Shown piece by piece: positions 20,338 to 32,125 of a stretch of DNA of 64,000 bases. Origin of the DNA: Nectonema munidae (taxonomy: Eukaryota; Nematomorpha; Nectonematoida; Nectonematidae); assembly GCA_030549495.1 (NCBI GenBank), contig JAUIRK010000570.1:668501-732500 (forward strand), written 5' to 3'. Every line of letters starts with the position of its first letter. The stretch's first letter is position 1. The notes under the pieces were generated by a model that did no database searches, had not been told where the DNA came from, and saw only the letters and a list, made by a program, of their open reading frames with translations. Both the position numbers and the translations under genes were made by a program.

Positions 20338-21884
20338 TTTATTTAAAAAAAATATCATAGATTCTTGTTTATAAATTATAAAAATATTTTTTTTCTATTT
20401 TTTTTGGTTTTGTCTATCGAATTTCCATAATAACGGAATTTTTTGTCCCTCTTGAAAATTGCTTGCAAGAAAATTTTATCCTACTAAGCTCAAATGCTCA
20501 TGACTAAGTTCAAAGCAAATAGAAAGTTGAGTGATTCATTTGAACTTTAATTCCCCATGAAGATTTAATTATGGGATGTCTTCTAATCAAAACAAAGTCA
20601 GTAATCAAACAACGCACCCACATCCTTAATTAATGACATTCATGTTTGGGATTCCATGCCTCTCTCTCCCTCTCCCTTTCCCCCGTTCCATGAAATCACT
20701 CGGTACGGCACTTTGTACAAACAGTGAAGAGTAAGAAGAACAAATTAAAAAATGTAGTTTAATCCGATTACCACGTCCCTCACACATGCGCAACATACAC
20801 TACGTCTATGTGTGAATACAAACATAGCGCCTTTATCTTTTTTCAATGAAAAAACGTAATAATGTTTGTGTGAAATAGGAACAATCATTGTGAAACAATT
20901 GCTGCGTATTATCTAAGATACCTAATTTAACGTAGGTATAGACGGATATAAATAAATGCGTTTGTACATTTATCCCCAGATAATTCTATCTCGATTTCAC
21001 TTCAAACACCTTGCCTCACGTTTACATCTCTTTCTTTCATGAAATGTCTTTGCTCATGCTAAAAATATTTTCGCTTTTAACACTAACAAGTAAAATTAAA
21101 CAATATTTTATCAATCAACAATTTGCTTTTCTTTTACATGTCCCTTAAATTCTTTCAGATTTTGATGAGTTTCATTTCAAAAAAAATTTAAGAGCAATTC
21201 CTTTAGGGTTGAGGTAATATGGGCGAAAACCACAGTTATAATTTTTTTGCAAATCTTTACTTTTTCCTCTTCTAACAAACTTGCTTACATTTTTTATATA
21301 TGTTTACATCATTAGCTTTGACCACAAAGAAGGAACCAAAGTGAAATTGAGAAAAAGGTTGAGGGATCATGTATATATTGAACATTTATTTATAATGAAT
21401 ATTAAATAATTAATTTACCAAATAAAAAAATAGAATTTTTAAAATTTTTATATATTAAAATACCCCCTGGAAAATATTAAATACCACCCCATTTCCCGAA
21501 ATTTATGTTGCTTTCTTTTAGAGAGTGGGCAGCTTGTTATATATTTTTTACTGAATAACTCATAAAATTTCCTCATGAAAATGGATGGGGCAGTGTGCCG
21601 CATTAAAATTTTTAAATCAATAATAATATTTCTAATAGAATTTTAAAAATATTTGCCTAAAATTACTTCAAATCTTGGCACATCTAATCTCTTCCCCTGG
21701 TAAACGAAATGATAAAAGAATTCTAAAAGTGGATATAAAGAGAGTTTCACATTCTGCGCCTAATATATATTTTTTTAGTTTTAGCATCTCCTAAGTTTTT
21801 ACCTAGCCCCGCGCCTGTGTGTGTTGTTTTTGTCATGTCTAGATTTTTATAGTTGAAAAATATGAATTAGAACGAACTGGTATC
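20338..21884. other. Non-coding interval with a possible promoter-like patch
   Basis: A less AT-rich patch at about 20630-20830 contains pyrimidine runs and CACATGCGCAAC. TATAAATA lies at 20947-20954. Beyond 21150 the sequence is AT-rich without frames. Confidence 0.35.
20947..20954 (+). promoter_or_regulatory. TATA-box-like sequence
   Basis: TATAAATA stands about 30 bp before CTATCTCGATTTCAC in a region unlike the repeats around it. If real, it could serve the gene ending at 24884, but no first exon can be shown. In AT-rich DNA such a match is expected by chance often. Confidence 0.15.
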
Positions 21885-22110
21885 ACTTTTGAAGGAAGAA
21901 AAAGTTCATGATAGAATTTTTATTGTACCGACTTGTGGTAGCTTAGTGAAGGAGCTCATTTTAAAATTTAATAACATTGATTATTTTCATATCGTAATGG
22001 ATAATTATTTTTGTTTGTTAAATTTATTTGACCCAACTTCCAGCATGGGATCCAACTCAACAAGTTTTATCAGAGAAGTTAAATTAGAAAATTTTCAAAA
22101 AGAAAGATAA
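21885..22110 (+). pseudogene. piggyBac-family transposase scrap
   Basis: The frame encodes LVKELILKFNNIDYFHIVMD, then NYFCLLNLF and STSFIREVKLENF. This follows the core order in piggyBac: a Val-rich strand, the catalytic Asp in MDNYF, and the G-T-x-R segment, here degraded. Nothing of the rest of the protein is seen. Confidence 0.6.
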
Positions 22111-22945
22111 CAGGGTTGTCAATATATCTTAAATTTGACCAAAACATTTTATACCATATCAAATTTTTATTCGGTTAAAAAAAATGTAGTTTCGTTTTAC
22201 TCGATTTGCTTTGCATGTAGCTCCGCAAGATGCTTAGATTCTTTACAAAAAATCTCTAAACATAAAAAATTTCTTCTCAACTTTCTTTCGTCCGGGAAAA
22301 TGACAGCACTTATTAGAATGTTTGCTAAAGCCGTCAATTTTGGTACCAATGATATTTACAAGTAAAGAAATACGTTAACATTGTTTGAATGTGTTGGAGA
22401 CAAATTTAATTATTTTGAGGTCATTGACCTCTCGAACATTATTTGTTTAAAATATCACTTTATACTCCATTCCAAGGTTAGTACGAAAAGAAATCTCATT
22501 CAATGTATAACTCAAATAATAATCCTTCCCTATTTTTTCGTATTTGCATTATATTAAATTTTTATATCATAATCAGCCAGCACGGAAAAATTAAATTTAT
22601 TACAATTGCTTTTAAAAAGTGGTTTATCGTGAGAAAAAAGATCTAAGTATCTTTTAAGTCAAAATATAATTACTGTAACGAAAGAAATTTTCGGAATGAA
22701 TTTAATTTCTCGAACACCAAAATTAAATTCCGCGAACATAAAATCCAGAGCTCAAGTTTTTTATGTGAAATTTTTTATAAGATTTAAAACATTGCTTCCC
22801 AACAGATCTGCAGCCAAATGGGGTGCTATAAGATTGGTTGCCGGGTGTTGTTAAATATTATTTTACTACATAACAGGTATTACTCTTTATTGGTTTAAAT
22901 TGTCTGTTTTAAATACTTTCCATCAATTTTTACTATTTTTATTTT
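22111..22945. other. Interval without a supported gene
   Basis: A 76-codon frame at 22135-22365 directly follows the piggyBac scrap but shows no motif I recognise. The rest is AT-rich and non-coding. Confidence 0.4.
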
Positions 22946-22950
22946 TATAA

Positions 22951-23197
22951 TTCGGGCGCCGGTGTCATGTTAAACACAGGTGTTTTATTCCAAAGGTGTT
23001 GGGTGCGATTCCTGATGTGCCCGAAATAGAATTTCTTGTTGTTTAATCTGATGCCATACGGTTGACGTCACGAAGGGCACCCATCCCGTCAAGAAACTAT
23101 GTTCCAAAAAAAAAGTTCCTCAGATTTGTGTGTGTTGTGAGATTTGTGTGTCTTACTCTGTGGATTCTGGAACAAAGGACGTTAAACGAAGTTTTTT
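22951..23197 (+). mobile_element. tRNA-derived SINE (family 2)
   Basis: The head at 22953-23023 (71 nt) can fold like a tRNA: CGGGCGC at 22953-22959 pairs over 7 bp with GTGCCCG at 23017-23023, with one G-T pair. A T-arm-like TTGGGTGCGATTCCTGA precedes the 3' strand. The body to about 23197 is not tRNA-like (GTGTGTTGTGAGATTTGTGTG). The T-loop has TGCGATT in place of TTCGANN, so it is a relic rather than a working tRNA. No second copy is seen in the window. Confidence 0.55.
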
Positions 23198-23482
23198 GTT
23201 TCTCATAAAAAATTAAACTTATGTTTCTATGGTTAACCCAAAGCACAAAAGCCCAGAATGGGAAGAAAGCATAGCGTGAATATCGAGATTTTCTTTCTTT
23301 TTTTACATTTTACTTAAATTGTATTTTTTTAAAGGAAATTGCCCAAGATGTATCACTACTTTAAGATTAATTTTTATGTGTGAACCTTATTCTATTACTT
23401 TTTAAAAAACTTCCACGCTCCACTCAAAATTGAATCGCGCGCCGTAGTTGGCCTGCGGGTCTTAGTAAACAATATAGAGATA

Positions 23483-23570
23483 TTTCTTTCTCATAGTTCG
23501 ATACAAGCGGGGCAATTGTGCCTTCTCGATGAAAACATCCCAGGGTACCCTTTACCTTTACCTTTTATTC
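23483..23570 (+). mobile_element. SINE family 1, copy C, 5' truncated
   Basis: Starts at TTTCTCATAGTTCG and retains GATACAAGCGGGGCAATTGTG and the CTTTAC-rich tail. The tRNA-like head is missing. Confidence 0.9.
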
Positions 23571-23873
23571 TGAAAAAATAAATTTAATTGTTGTCACTTT
23601 TAGTAATATTTGCTACTTTTCCTCTCTTGTCTCATAAGAAAAATGATGTATACTTATCAAATTTTACAATAATTTATAAGAATATAATTAGGATATTTTA
23701 ATCAAGACAACATATTTTTATACAGTTCGCATTCATTTCAAAAATTTATTGACCATGTATAATTTATTTTTTTTAGGAACATTGTTAATGATTTTTTTGG
23801 TTTTATCACAAGATACAGAAGTAAATTCCGTGTTTTTTTAATATAAAATTTTTATAAACTTTTGTCGTTTTAG

Positions 23874-24884
23874 GAGGTATACTCAAATAAAAGAAATTTT
23901 ACACAATTTGGAAAAGAGAAATTAAAGTGTTTAAATTGTGTGGAAGAAATTGATGAAGTTGGAGACGTCAAAAAGCCTTTGTTGTATTCCATGATGAAAA
24001 GATTCCAGAAAATTTCAGAGCCAACTCTAAAATGGAAGATGAAGAAAAATAGAAGACAAAATTTGTTTAAGAAAAGAAATAGAACACAAAAGTTTAACCA
24101 TGCTGTCGTTTTTCAAAAAGCCAAATCAAAGAAAAAATACTCAAATATAATTAAGGATGAAGTAAAACACTTGGAGAAAATTAGTCAGGATAGAAAAAAG
24201 TTGGATTTGTTTAGGGATAAAAGCGCCATTAATTTTACAAATAAAGAAGAAGTTAGTCCCAAAACAACCACTGTTAAAGTGAACGTAGTTAAAGAAAATC
24301 CAGTTCGCAATCCTGAAAAAAAAATTAAAAAGTTTGGAGCAGAAATAAGGTCAACAATTTGTGATGATAAAATTTCAGGAAGAAAGGAAGCGAATGTGAG
24401 TATGGATCGTGATGAAAAGGAAACTTATTCTCAAAGTCCTAAATTTCTGCCTTTAGTGAAGAAATTGGAAAAAGATGAAGAAGTTGACAGGAGAAAGGAA
24501 GAAAAAGTCTTTCGAAAGAAGTACATGAGTGAACATCAACTTGACATATCCACAAACTCAACCTTCCAAAAGAATGCTTCTGCTTTCACAAGTACGCCTA
24601 AAATAAAGAAAATTTCGAACAATATCCGATTGAGTGATGCGAGTCTCAAAACGAAAAAAGAAAAAGTGAAGTACATTCAAAAGTTGTATCAAAAGTTGTG
24701 GAATTTGGATATCATTGAATTGTTAATTGAAAATCCTAATTTAAGATCCCAAAACAGTGTCCAATCCCAAAATAAAGGTTTAAAATTTGTTTTGCCAGAA
24801 AAGCTCTCTCTTAAAACTTTGTTCTCCACAGTCATAAAAATGATTCAATTTTTTGAAAGCAGCGTCAACCGAATTCTTTATTAG
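23874..24884 (+). CDS. Terminal exon of an unrecognised Lys/Arg-rich protein
   Basis: A 337-codon open frame (stop included) begins exactly at a splice acceptor: TTTTGTCGTTTTAG ends at 23873 and the first codon is GAG, so the acceptor is phase 0. The frame encodes a short CLNC pair near residue 19-22, KKPLLYSMMKRFQKI, then a long strongly basic, low-hydrophobic region with many Lys, Arg, Glu and Ser and no clear domain. The last 80 residues are less charged and end in FFESSVNRILY. AATAAA follows the stop at 24890. The product looks intrinsically disordered and possibly nuclear, which is inference from composition. No upstream exon could be identified. It does not resemble the transposon proteins nearby. 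An internal ATG pair at about 23990 is an alternative start if the acceptor is wrong. Confidence 0.65.
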   Translation, partial: EVYSNKRNFTQFGKEKLKCLNCVEEIDEVGDVKKPLLYSMMKRFQKISEPTLKWKMKKNRRQNLFKKRNRTQKFNHAVVFQKAKSKKKYSNIIKDEVKHLEKISQDRKKLDLFRDKSAINFTNKEEVSPKTTTVKVNVVKENPVRNPEKKIKKFGAEIRSTICDDKISGRKEANVSMDRDEKETYSQSPKFLPLVKKLEKDEEVDRRKEEKVFRKKYMSEHQLDISTNSTFQKNASAFTSTPKIKKISNNIRLSDASLKTKKEKVKYIQKLYQKLWNLDIIELLIENPNLRSQNSVQSQNKGLKFVLPEKLSLKTLFSTVIKMIQFFESSVNRILY

Positions 24885-24889
24885 ATTTT

Positions 24890-24895
24890 AATAAA
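24890..24895 (+). terminator. Poly(A) signal AATAAA
   Basis: Canonical hexamer 5 bp after the TAG stop of the Lys-rich exon. A second similar hexamer is not needed to explain 3' end formation. Confidence 0.5.
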
Positions 24896-24899
24896 AAAT

Positions 24900-26930
24900 A
24901 ATTTGGACATCCATTTCCTTCTCTACTCTTTCATTTTAAACAGCCTCCATTTTAATCGAATTCATGAATGTTTGAACTTTTATCTAATTTAAAATTTAAA
25001 TTTGTAAAAATTTTCCCGCTAAATCAAAATTGGTATAGTCAAAATATCCTTTTTTTTTTTGCTTAGGATACCCCCAAGTGTTGGGATCCCTAGCAAGCAT
25101 GATAATTGAATTGTAAAAATATTTTCCGCTACTAGTGAGAAAGCTTATCATTGGATAATACCGTTCTTTGTACTTGCAAAAAGGGAATTATATTGGTTAT
25201 ATACAAGCCCTATGAGTGCTAGTGTGACACAATGTCCATTTTACCACTTTAACGACCAGAATTTTGAAGAGTAATGTCTCCTTTTTTCAATGTAATTTCA
25301 TATTTTAATAGATGGCGCTTAATAAGCAACATTGAAAATGCTTTTTGAATAAAATCACCGAATTTATGTACACTAGGTGGTACTAATATATTATTGATTT
25401 TTTTTATTAGCTCTGGTATATTAAAATATATTGACTTCTCGTCAGCTCTTTACAAGACTTGTAAGATAGATTAATTAATTATCGAGATACAAAAGGAAGA
25501 AAGAGACAAAGTTTAGATATATACAAAAGGCCAAATTTGCGAGTGCGTGACGAAGGAAGGGTTTGCGAAGTGGGTGAAAATTTTGTTGACAAAAATTGTA
25601 CCCGATTTGTTCATAGGTTAGGGTGTTGGTAAAGGCAAGTAGCGCTGCAAAAGAGGCTCATATATATGCCATTCAAAGATTTAATTTTGCTAAATTCACT
25701 AACACAAATATTTGGGTAAATTTTCTCGACAAGTTTCCAGTTTTTTGATGAAATTTTTTAATAAAATCTAAAAGCTTTCATATATAAAATTAAACATCAC
25801 TAATTTCGATTCTAAGTTCTCAGCAAGAATTAGAACTTTTAGAAAAGTTTATTTCCAAAATTAAATTTTTCAATAGCATATATAAAAAAAACCAAATTTA
25901 GCCATGATTCGCAAAAATTTTTTCTCTTCAAATTAAAGTACTTTACAGTAAAATATTTCATTTTTGGAAAAATTATCCAGCTTATTAAATTAGGCCCTGC
26001 TGAAGCAAAAATTCAATTATAACAGAAGCAAGTGGATGCTTCATCCTGATAATTTTGACAAATGCCAATCAACCTAGAAAAGGCCGGCCCCAAAGATAAG
26101 TAGATGCCGATGGTTATTTTTATAAAGCGAGTATATATTAGCATCAGAGTTTTCTTTTCAATTTTATAAATCTATCAAAATTTTTGACAAGTATTGTAGA
26201 ATCATAGTGACAGATTCAAAAGGCGGACTTTAGCTTAATAAACGAATTAAAAGTTTTACATCAAGTAATAATTGAATTTGAAAAAAGTTAATTTTGTCAT
26301 TGACAAATCTAAAGAAAAGAAAATATTTAGTATTTATGTTAATTGAAAGCAATCAAGGAATTTTGATAACACTTGAATATTTATACTCAAAAATGAAGAA
26401 TTTTTGAATGCTGATTGGTTGAAAACTCTTGTAAAACTAATTGACTCCTAATATAAGTCTACCTTTGAAGCACATACTAAATTTGCGCAAAATGAATCTT
26501 GAAAAGTGAACTTAAAATTAAAAACCCCAAGTTCTCCCTGTCGCACAACTTAAAAGATGCTATAGATTTAATATATACGCACTAGGGATATAACTTTTTG
26601 AACTTGTTTTTCAAATCAAAAAGCTTGCAGCCTTATTAGAATGAAACTTTTTATTTGGAACATAAAAAGTCATTTTTATTGATTTTGGCGCCATAAAATT
26701 CGCCCGCATTGCTATGTGAAAAATTTATTCTATGTGATCAATATTATATTATAGAATTTCAGGTTTTTTTTCATTTATCAACATGTAAAACTTTTTTTAT
26801 GTTTTATTAGATTTAATTTAGACCAAATTTTGATATAAATTTTGAATTTGACTTAATTTGTTTTTTTCACATTTTAACTATTTTCACATTATTTAGAGTC
26901 AATAAATTCTTTTCTTCTTGAATCAAAAAA
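24900..26930. other. Non-coding interval
   Basis: About 2 kb with no protein-like frame on either strand, no tandem arrays and no element ends that I can define. Confidence 0.45.
25310..25319 (+). promoter_or_regulatory. CTCF-like core AGATGGCGCT
   Basis: One of three related words in the window (also 32875 and, inverted, 54185). It fits the AGRKGGCR core of CTCF sites. Function is untested. Confidence 0.2.
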
Positions 26931-28570
26931 TGAATAATAAAAACTTGCCAAAAATATTCGCTGTAAAAAGAAGGCCCGAAATTCCTCTGATAACGGCGAG
27001 TTTATCTGATTTGGGCAAAATGCCAACAAAAAAAACAAGTTATCGGTCGTTTTCTTGAATTATTTGCAACGGAAAAAATAAAGATACCAGAATAAAGATG
27101 CTGTCAGAAGAATTGACTAATTTATGGGAAGCCTTGAATTTCCCAACCGTTTCACACCAGCAAGTGTTGTCGAAAGCAAAAAGTGTTGTTGTCTATATGA
27201 AAAGTATAGAAAGAGAAAGTCAGACAAAATAGAAGAGGAGATGTAGCATCTTTTAGACGTGACTAAAACTGATGGTACATGGCTTTTTTCAGAAGATTAA
27301 AATCTCTACGATACTCAAATTCAAACAGCCGGAAGATTTGGATATGGAACCAGAAAAGAAGGTGAAATCAAAACGATTCATCCTTCAAAGCGCTCATTAC
27401 TCAAATCGACACATCAGCTTCGCAGTCAGTCGATTTGAGTAATGAAATACACGAAAATGAAGCTTACTTTATACCAGTGAACGAAAAAACAAAAAGAAAG
27501 AATAGCTCAGCCGCATCTGCCGCAAAACTTGTGAGTAAATATTCTTTATCAACAAAAAAAGCAGCAAAAGTTTGAGAATCACTCAAGCTGGATGGAATTA
27601 ATTTAGATTCTCCAACTGAAGTGGGAGTTTGGAAACGAGTGATGAGAGACATAGAATGTGTCAGACAAAAATTGAAAGATCTTTTGCAGGTTGAAGCATT
27701 CTGTCTTCATTTTGACGGAAAAATCATTTCCAAAACAAAGTACCAAGTTGTGTGCTTTCAAAATAGCGATCGAAGAAGAAACTTTGCAATACTTGCTCGC
27801 AAAAATGGCCCTTCCAAAGCTGGAAAGAGTATTCAAATGACAATATGTGATTCCACGGCTGTGAATACTGGTAAAGGAAATGTAGTTGTAGTGAAGTTTC
27901 AGAAGGCCATGGTTGAGAAAGCTTTTCAAAAACCACAGTTTATTGCTTGTCAACACCGCGTACTAGATCTTGTTTTGAGACACATTATAGACCAGAAGCC
28001 CTGAATTGCCCTATGATTTTGTAAATGAAGTCGTTAACAATTATGGACTTTTGAAAGCTAATGATGAGTTCGATACTGATTGTTTCTTGTACGAGAACTA
28101 TGGTTGGAGGGATGATTTTAGGTTTTTGTTTGATCTTTGTCAGGCCTTTTGGTTTTACAAGGAAACAAACAAATGGCCTAAAATAGAATGGAGAAATCTG
28201 CCCCTCTCCACAATGCTAGGTGGAATTCCATAGCTTCTTATGCCTTGATTGCCTTTTTTTGATTCCCAACTTAAGAAATCAACATGAAAAAATTTGTAAT
28301 TTCATATCCAAAGACTGGTTTCAGTGTTGGTTTCATAACCAAATGTATGATGAAACAACATATGAAAGCCTGCGAAACGTGATTCTTGCACAAAACTGCC
28401 CGAAAGCCATATCAACATTCGATAAATTTTTTAGTTCTCAAAGTTCTAAAATAAACATACCAAGAACAAACATCATAGCAGAAAGTGTTGTGAAAAAAAT
28501 GTAAGAAATTGTCAACAATTTCCGATCAAAAAAACATTTAAGCAGCAAGTTTCTTGCTACTAATGGTTTT
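26931..28570 (+). pseudogene. RNase-H-fold transposase-like gene (hAT-like, FDGK type), broken
   Basis: From about 26931 the frames read IPLITASLSDLGKMPTKKTSYRS in pieces, then KNKDTRIKMLSEELTNLWE and LNFPTVSHQQVLSKAKSVV. The region from 27621 reads CLHFDGKIISKTKYQVV, then TICDSTAVNTGKGNVVVVKF and FIACQHRVLDLVLRHI, and after a shift 28006-28233 and 28220-28504 continue. The FDGK, D-S/T-T-A-x-N-T-G and C-x-H-R/H motifs in this order are those of a widespread, poorly named family of hAT-like transposase genes in invertebrates. Stops and frameshifts occur throughout. No terminal repeats were found, so it could also be a decayed host gene. Confidence 0.7.
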
Positions 28571-31125
28571 TAATACCTTTTTATAGTTTTTATTTTTAAG
28601 TTTTCAATCATTGCGCGCGAGATTTTTTGGATTGTTCAGTGTAAAAGTGGTATTCTTGAGCTTTAAACAATATTATTCATTGAAAATGATACAGGATTAG
28701 AAAGTTAGAAAAAGTTATAACCCTAATACCCACTTTATGTTGTTATAACTTTCTTTTTATACTTTAAAATAGTTTAACTCTTTCAAACTTATTATTTATT
28801 TCAAATAGCGCATATAAATTTGGTGGGAGTACAGCATCCGATCATTTTAAACAGTGACTAGAGTAGAATTTCGAGATATGCTTTGAATGAGTGAGAAGAG
28901 AATGCAAAACTCTGATCCTTCCATTCCTAAAAATTTTGATGAAAGACTTGAATCAAAAAAGTCGTTAAAAATTTTGCGAAATAAAGAGAAATTTATTTTT
29001 ATGAGTGATAACTTACAGTATAATTTTTATGAAAAATAATTTTTTTTGGTATACATTTTCATTTCATTTACATTATTAGATTAAGCAGATTGTCAAAAGA
29101 TAGAATTAGTAAATTTACTTTTTTTTAGATGTTCGTGCCTTGTGACATGTCCTCCATAGTTAACTATACGTGGCTGTATTGGAATATTACATATAAATGA
29201 TCCTAATCACAAAACGATCATAAAAAATAATCTAAAATGCAACGAAAATGTTCTTTGTGCACATAAGTGAAACTGCCAGCTATATGCGCTTGAACGACAC
29301 ACAAACACATACTCTGTTACCACGGCAAATGTTTTTTGTAACAATGGGAAATCTTTTATAATGGCAAATTTTTTTACCAGTCAACAAATTTTCTCTAAAT
29401 ATGATTTTTTTCCCGAAAAAATGTCTTGATCTTTATACGAGTCATGATATAGACGAGTTGAACAAAAGTCGATATAAAATGAACTTTATCTACACTCAAA
29501 TGTGTTGCAAAATAAAGTTAAGTCGATTTGACGTATCCTTGATACATTTTTCTAAGTCAATAAAATCAAAATCCTTTTACACAAAGTCAAAAAAATTATA
29601 ATTGTTTTTCATAAAGACTAATTTGAAAAGAATAATTAAAATTGAAAAGCAATTTTTTGCAAATAATAACTATATTTTAATTAAATTTAAACTTCAAAAA
29701 TAAAATATTTAGACTTGAACAATTAGTTATTTTCAATTAAAAATAAGAAATCCATTTAATAAGTCAACTTTTTTTTCCTTTTATAAATTATTTAAAAAAA
29801 AGTTTTTTTTCCAAAAAATCAAAACTTTTTCCCTATAAAGTCTAAAAATTCGGATTTTAAAGATGAAAAATTAATTGCCCTGGTCTTTATATAACGCGCT
29901 CTTTTGATATATAATAGACACGGGTTGCATAATGTCTCCTCTATACTCATTGTTTGTGACGAGCATCAAAATCATCAGTTACGGACACCATGCGCTGTCA
30001 TTGATAAATAATAATAGTAAAATTATAGCCAAGATAATGAAGTAATCGCCACACTTTTATAGAAGGCATGCAAAGCATGGTCATTAACTCGATTTACTCT
30101 TGTTTCGGGGCGTGTATTCCCCATTTTTCCATCTGAACCTTTTCTTCCTTTAAATGTTTCATTTTTCAAGTACCGACGCAATTATCCCCTCATTCAGCAG
30201 CTGCTTCTCTCTGTATCAAGAGCAGTAGTGTGCTGCGTGCAACGATGAGGATTTACTTATCAAAGTCAAGAAAAATGTTACATGTTTATAACATTTAATA
30301 TTAAATACTTTTTTGAATTTCTTTTTTCTTTTCTTTTTTTTTCTATAACCAAATTCACACTTTTTAGTCGTTTTTTTAACTTTAGTGAATAAAATGAAAC
30401 AAAGCAAAGTCGGTTTTCAAAAGAGAGAAAGAACAAACCTACACTGCTTAAAAGTGTTTTTGATCAATATTTCGTTCATACGCTAATGATCAAAATCATG
30501 TGTATTTGATTGTAGTATTTATTTCATGTGTTGGGAAAACAAAAGAGAGTGGAGATAGGATGAGCAGGTAGTGAAGGGTAAAATTAATAAAGGCTAAAGA
30601 TTCTTAGGTAGACTAAAGATAAATAAGACTAAAGATTCTTACTTTCAAAAATGCTTATTACATTTTCAATAAAGAATTGAAAGTTTGTTCTTTTTCTTTT
30701 TTAGTGAATAAATTTAATACTGAAATGTACAGCTAAAATGCTTCAACCCTATCTACTAGGATTAGGAGAAGGACAGGTTTTTAGAAAAAGATGATTTAAT
30801 AAAAAAATTCATTGAAGTTCATAAACTTTCAGAAATGCTAATAGTAATCAGGTTTTTCAAAAGAAAATCCAGTTATTTATCGCAACTTCGCTAAGACACT
30901 AATACGCTAATAGATCGCTTTAAAACACTTTAAACAAACTCTAGAAATTCGCGATCATATTGTTATATAAACATTGTCAGTCTTGTTCTATACAGAGAGT
31001 CAAATTTAGAAAAATGAAGCAATTTTTGGGATGCCTTTTCACTAAAGGCAAATTCATAGTTTGTTCTATTTCTGACTTATCAACAATTTGAATTTAAGTG
31101 ATTTTTTCAATACAAGTCAGATTTT
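28571..31125. other. Non-coding interval
   Basis: No supported gene. A GC-richer patch near 30090-30250 (TTCGGGGCGTGTATTCCCC .. CAGCAGCTGCTTC) could be regulatory but has no testable motif beyond an E-box-like CAGCTG. Short frames near 29401 lack any motif. Confidence 0.4.
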
Positions 31126-31127
31126 GA

Positions 31128-31262
31128 AAGGGTAAGGGTAAGAGTACCATTGGGTGTTTTCACCGAGAAGGCACAATTGCACCGCTTGTATCAAACTCTG
31201 AGGAAAGTAGGCTTTATGCGGGACTCAACCCAAGGCCTTGAGTTATCAAAACCCAATATATG
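31128..31262 (-). mobile_element. SINE family 1, copy D
   Basis: Inverse orientation, from the tail (GTAAGGGTAAGAGTACC) through CGAGAAGGCACAATTG to a degraded B-box (GTTGAGTCCC on the minus strand) and AACTCAAGGCCTTGG. The extreme 5' end is cut. Confidence 0.85.
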
Positions 31263-31970
31263 TAATCAAATTTTGCAAGCGTTTCATCGACTCGCAAAGT
31301 CTGGGAAGGAACACTGGTGATAATAGTATCAAAAGATTTATATTTACTTAAAACTAGAGTGATTTAATACTTAATGAAAAAAAGTTTGCTTAAAAAGATG
31401 AAAGAGAAGTTCTTCGGTATAGAGAAGTTAAAATACTCGCAATTTGAACAAAAGAAAAGTGAAGAGATTAATTTATGGTATGAGAATTTACCTTTCTCAA
31501 AATCATTGAGAACACGTTTAAGTGTACAATGATTAAACTTTTTATTACAAATGTCATGATGCAAATATCAAAAAAATTTCCACGATTATTTTATGCTATC
31601 AAATCTTTTAAATTAATTTTTTTAAGTTGTGACTATAGCTGATAAGTGTACAATACTTAAAATTTAAATTTCTTAATTACATCATCCTGTCAACTGATTG
31701 TAAATAGTTCTTTGTTCTAGGGGTTACAACGTAGTTTATTTATATTTTAATGAAAGTAATCCTTTAAATTTTACTTCAGGTTTAATTGTGGAAATCGTTA
31801 TCTGAGTCTCTTCGAAAAAATCTTAGAATCTTAAAAAGTATATTCCGAATTCATTCAAAATGATTTCAATAGAAAATAATTAAATTTAATGTAGGTTGTT
31901 CCATTATAAGGTTATTAAAATTAAAAAAAAAGAGTAAAATAACTTTTTATTGGGAACAAAAATTTCAAAA
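31263..31970. other. Non-coding interval
   Basis: AT-rich, no genes or repeats recognised. Confidence 0.4.
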
Positions 31971-31972
31971 AA

Positions 31973-32125
31973 TTTTATATACTTCGTTTCACCAATGAAG
32001 CCTTTATTACAAAGTATATTGGTATTGAACATTACACAAAAGCTCCATTGTCCCCTCCTTCTACTTCATTCAATCAACAACAGTCGTGTTTGAAAAAGCT
32101 TCATTGTTGAAGCGAAATATATAAC
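31973..32125. repeat. Small fold-back repeat
   Basis: TATATACTTCGTTTCACCAA with ATGAAGCC at about 31977-32004 is mirrored, with mismatches, by 32095-32122. The right arm reads TTGAAAAAGCTTCATTG then TTGAAGCGAAATATA, a stem-loop followed by GAAA that resembles the motif in the fold-back at 4015-4290. The spacer is about 85 bp. Confidence 0.65.

Noticed and set aside
27603-27956. Minus-strand frame of 117 codons
   Set aside because: Antisense shadow of the FDGK-type transposase-like gene, which has recognisable motifs on the plus strand.
29122-29205. Acceptor-like TTTTTTTAG followed by an ATG and 23 codons
   Set aside because: Too short, no conserved sequence; T-rich AG junctions are frequent in AT-rich DNA.
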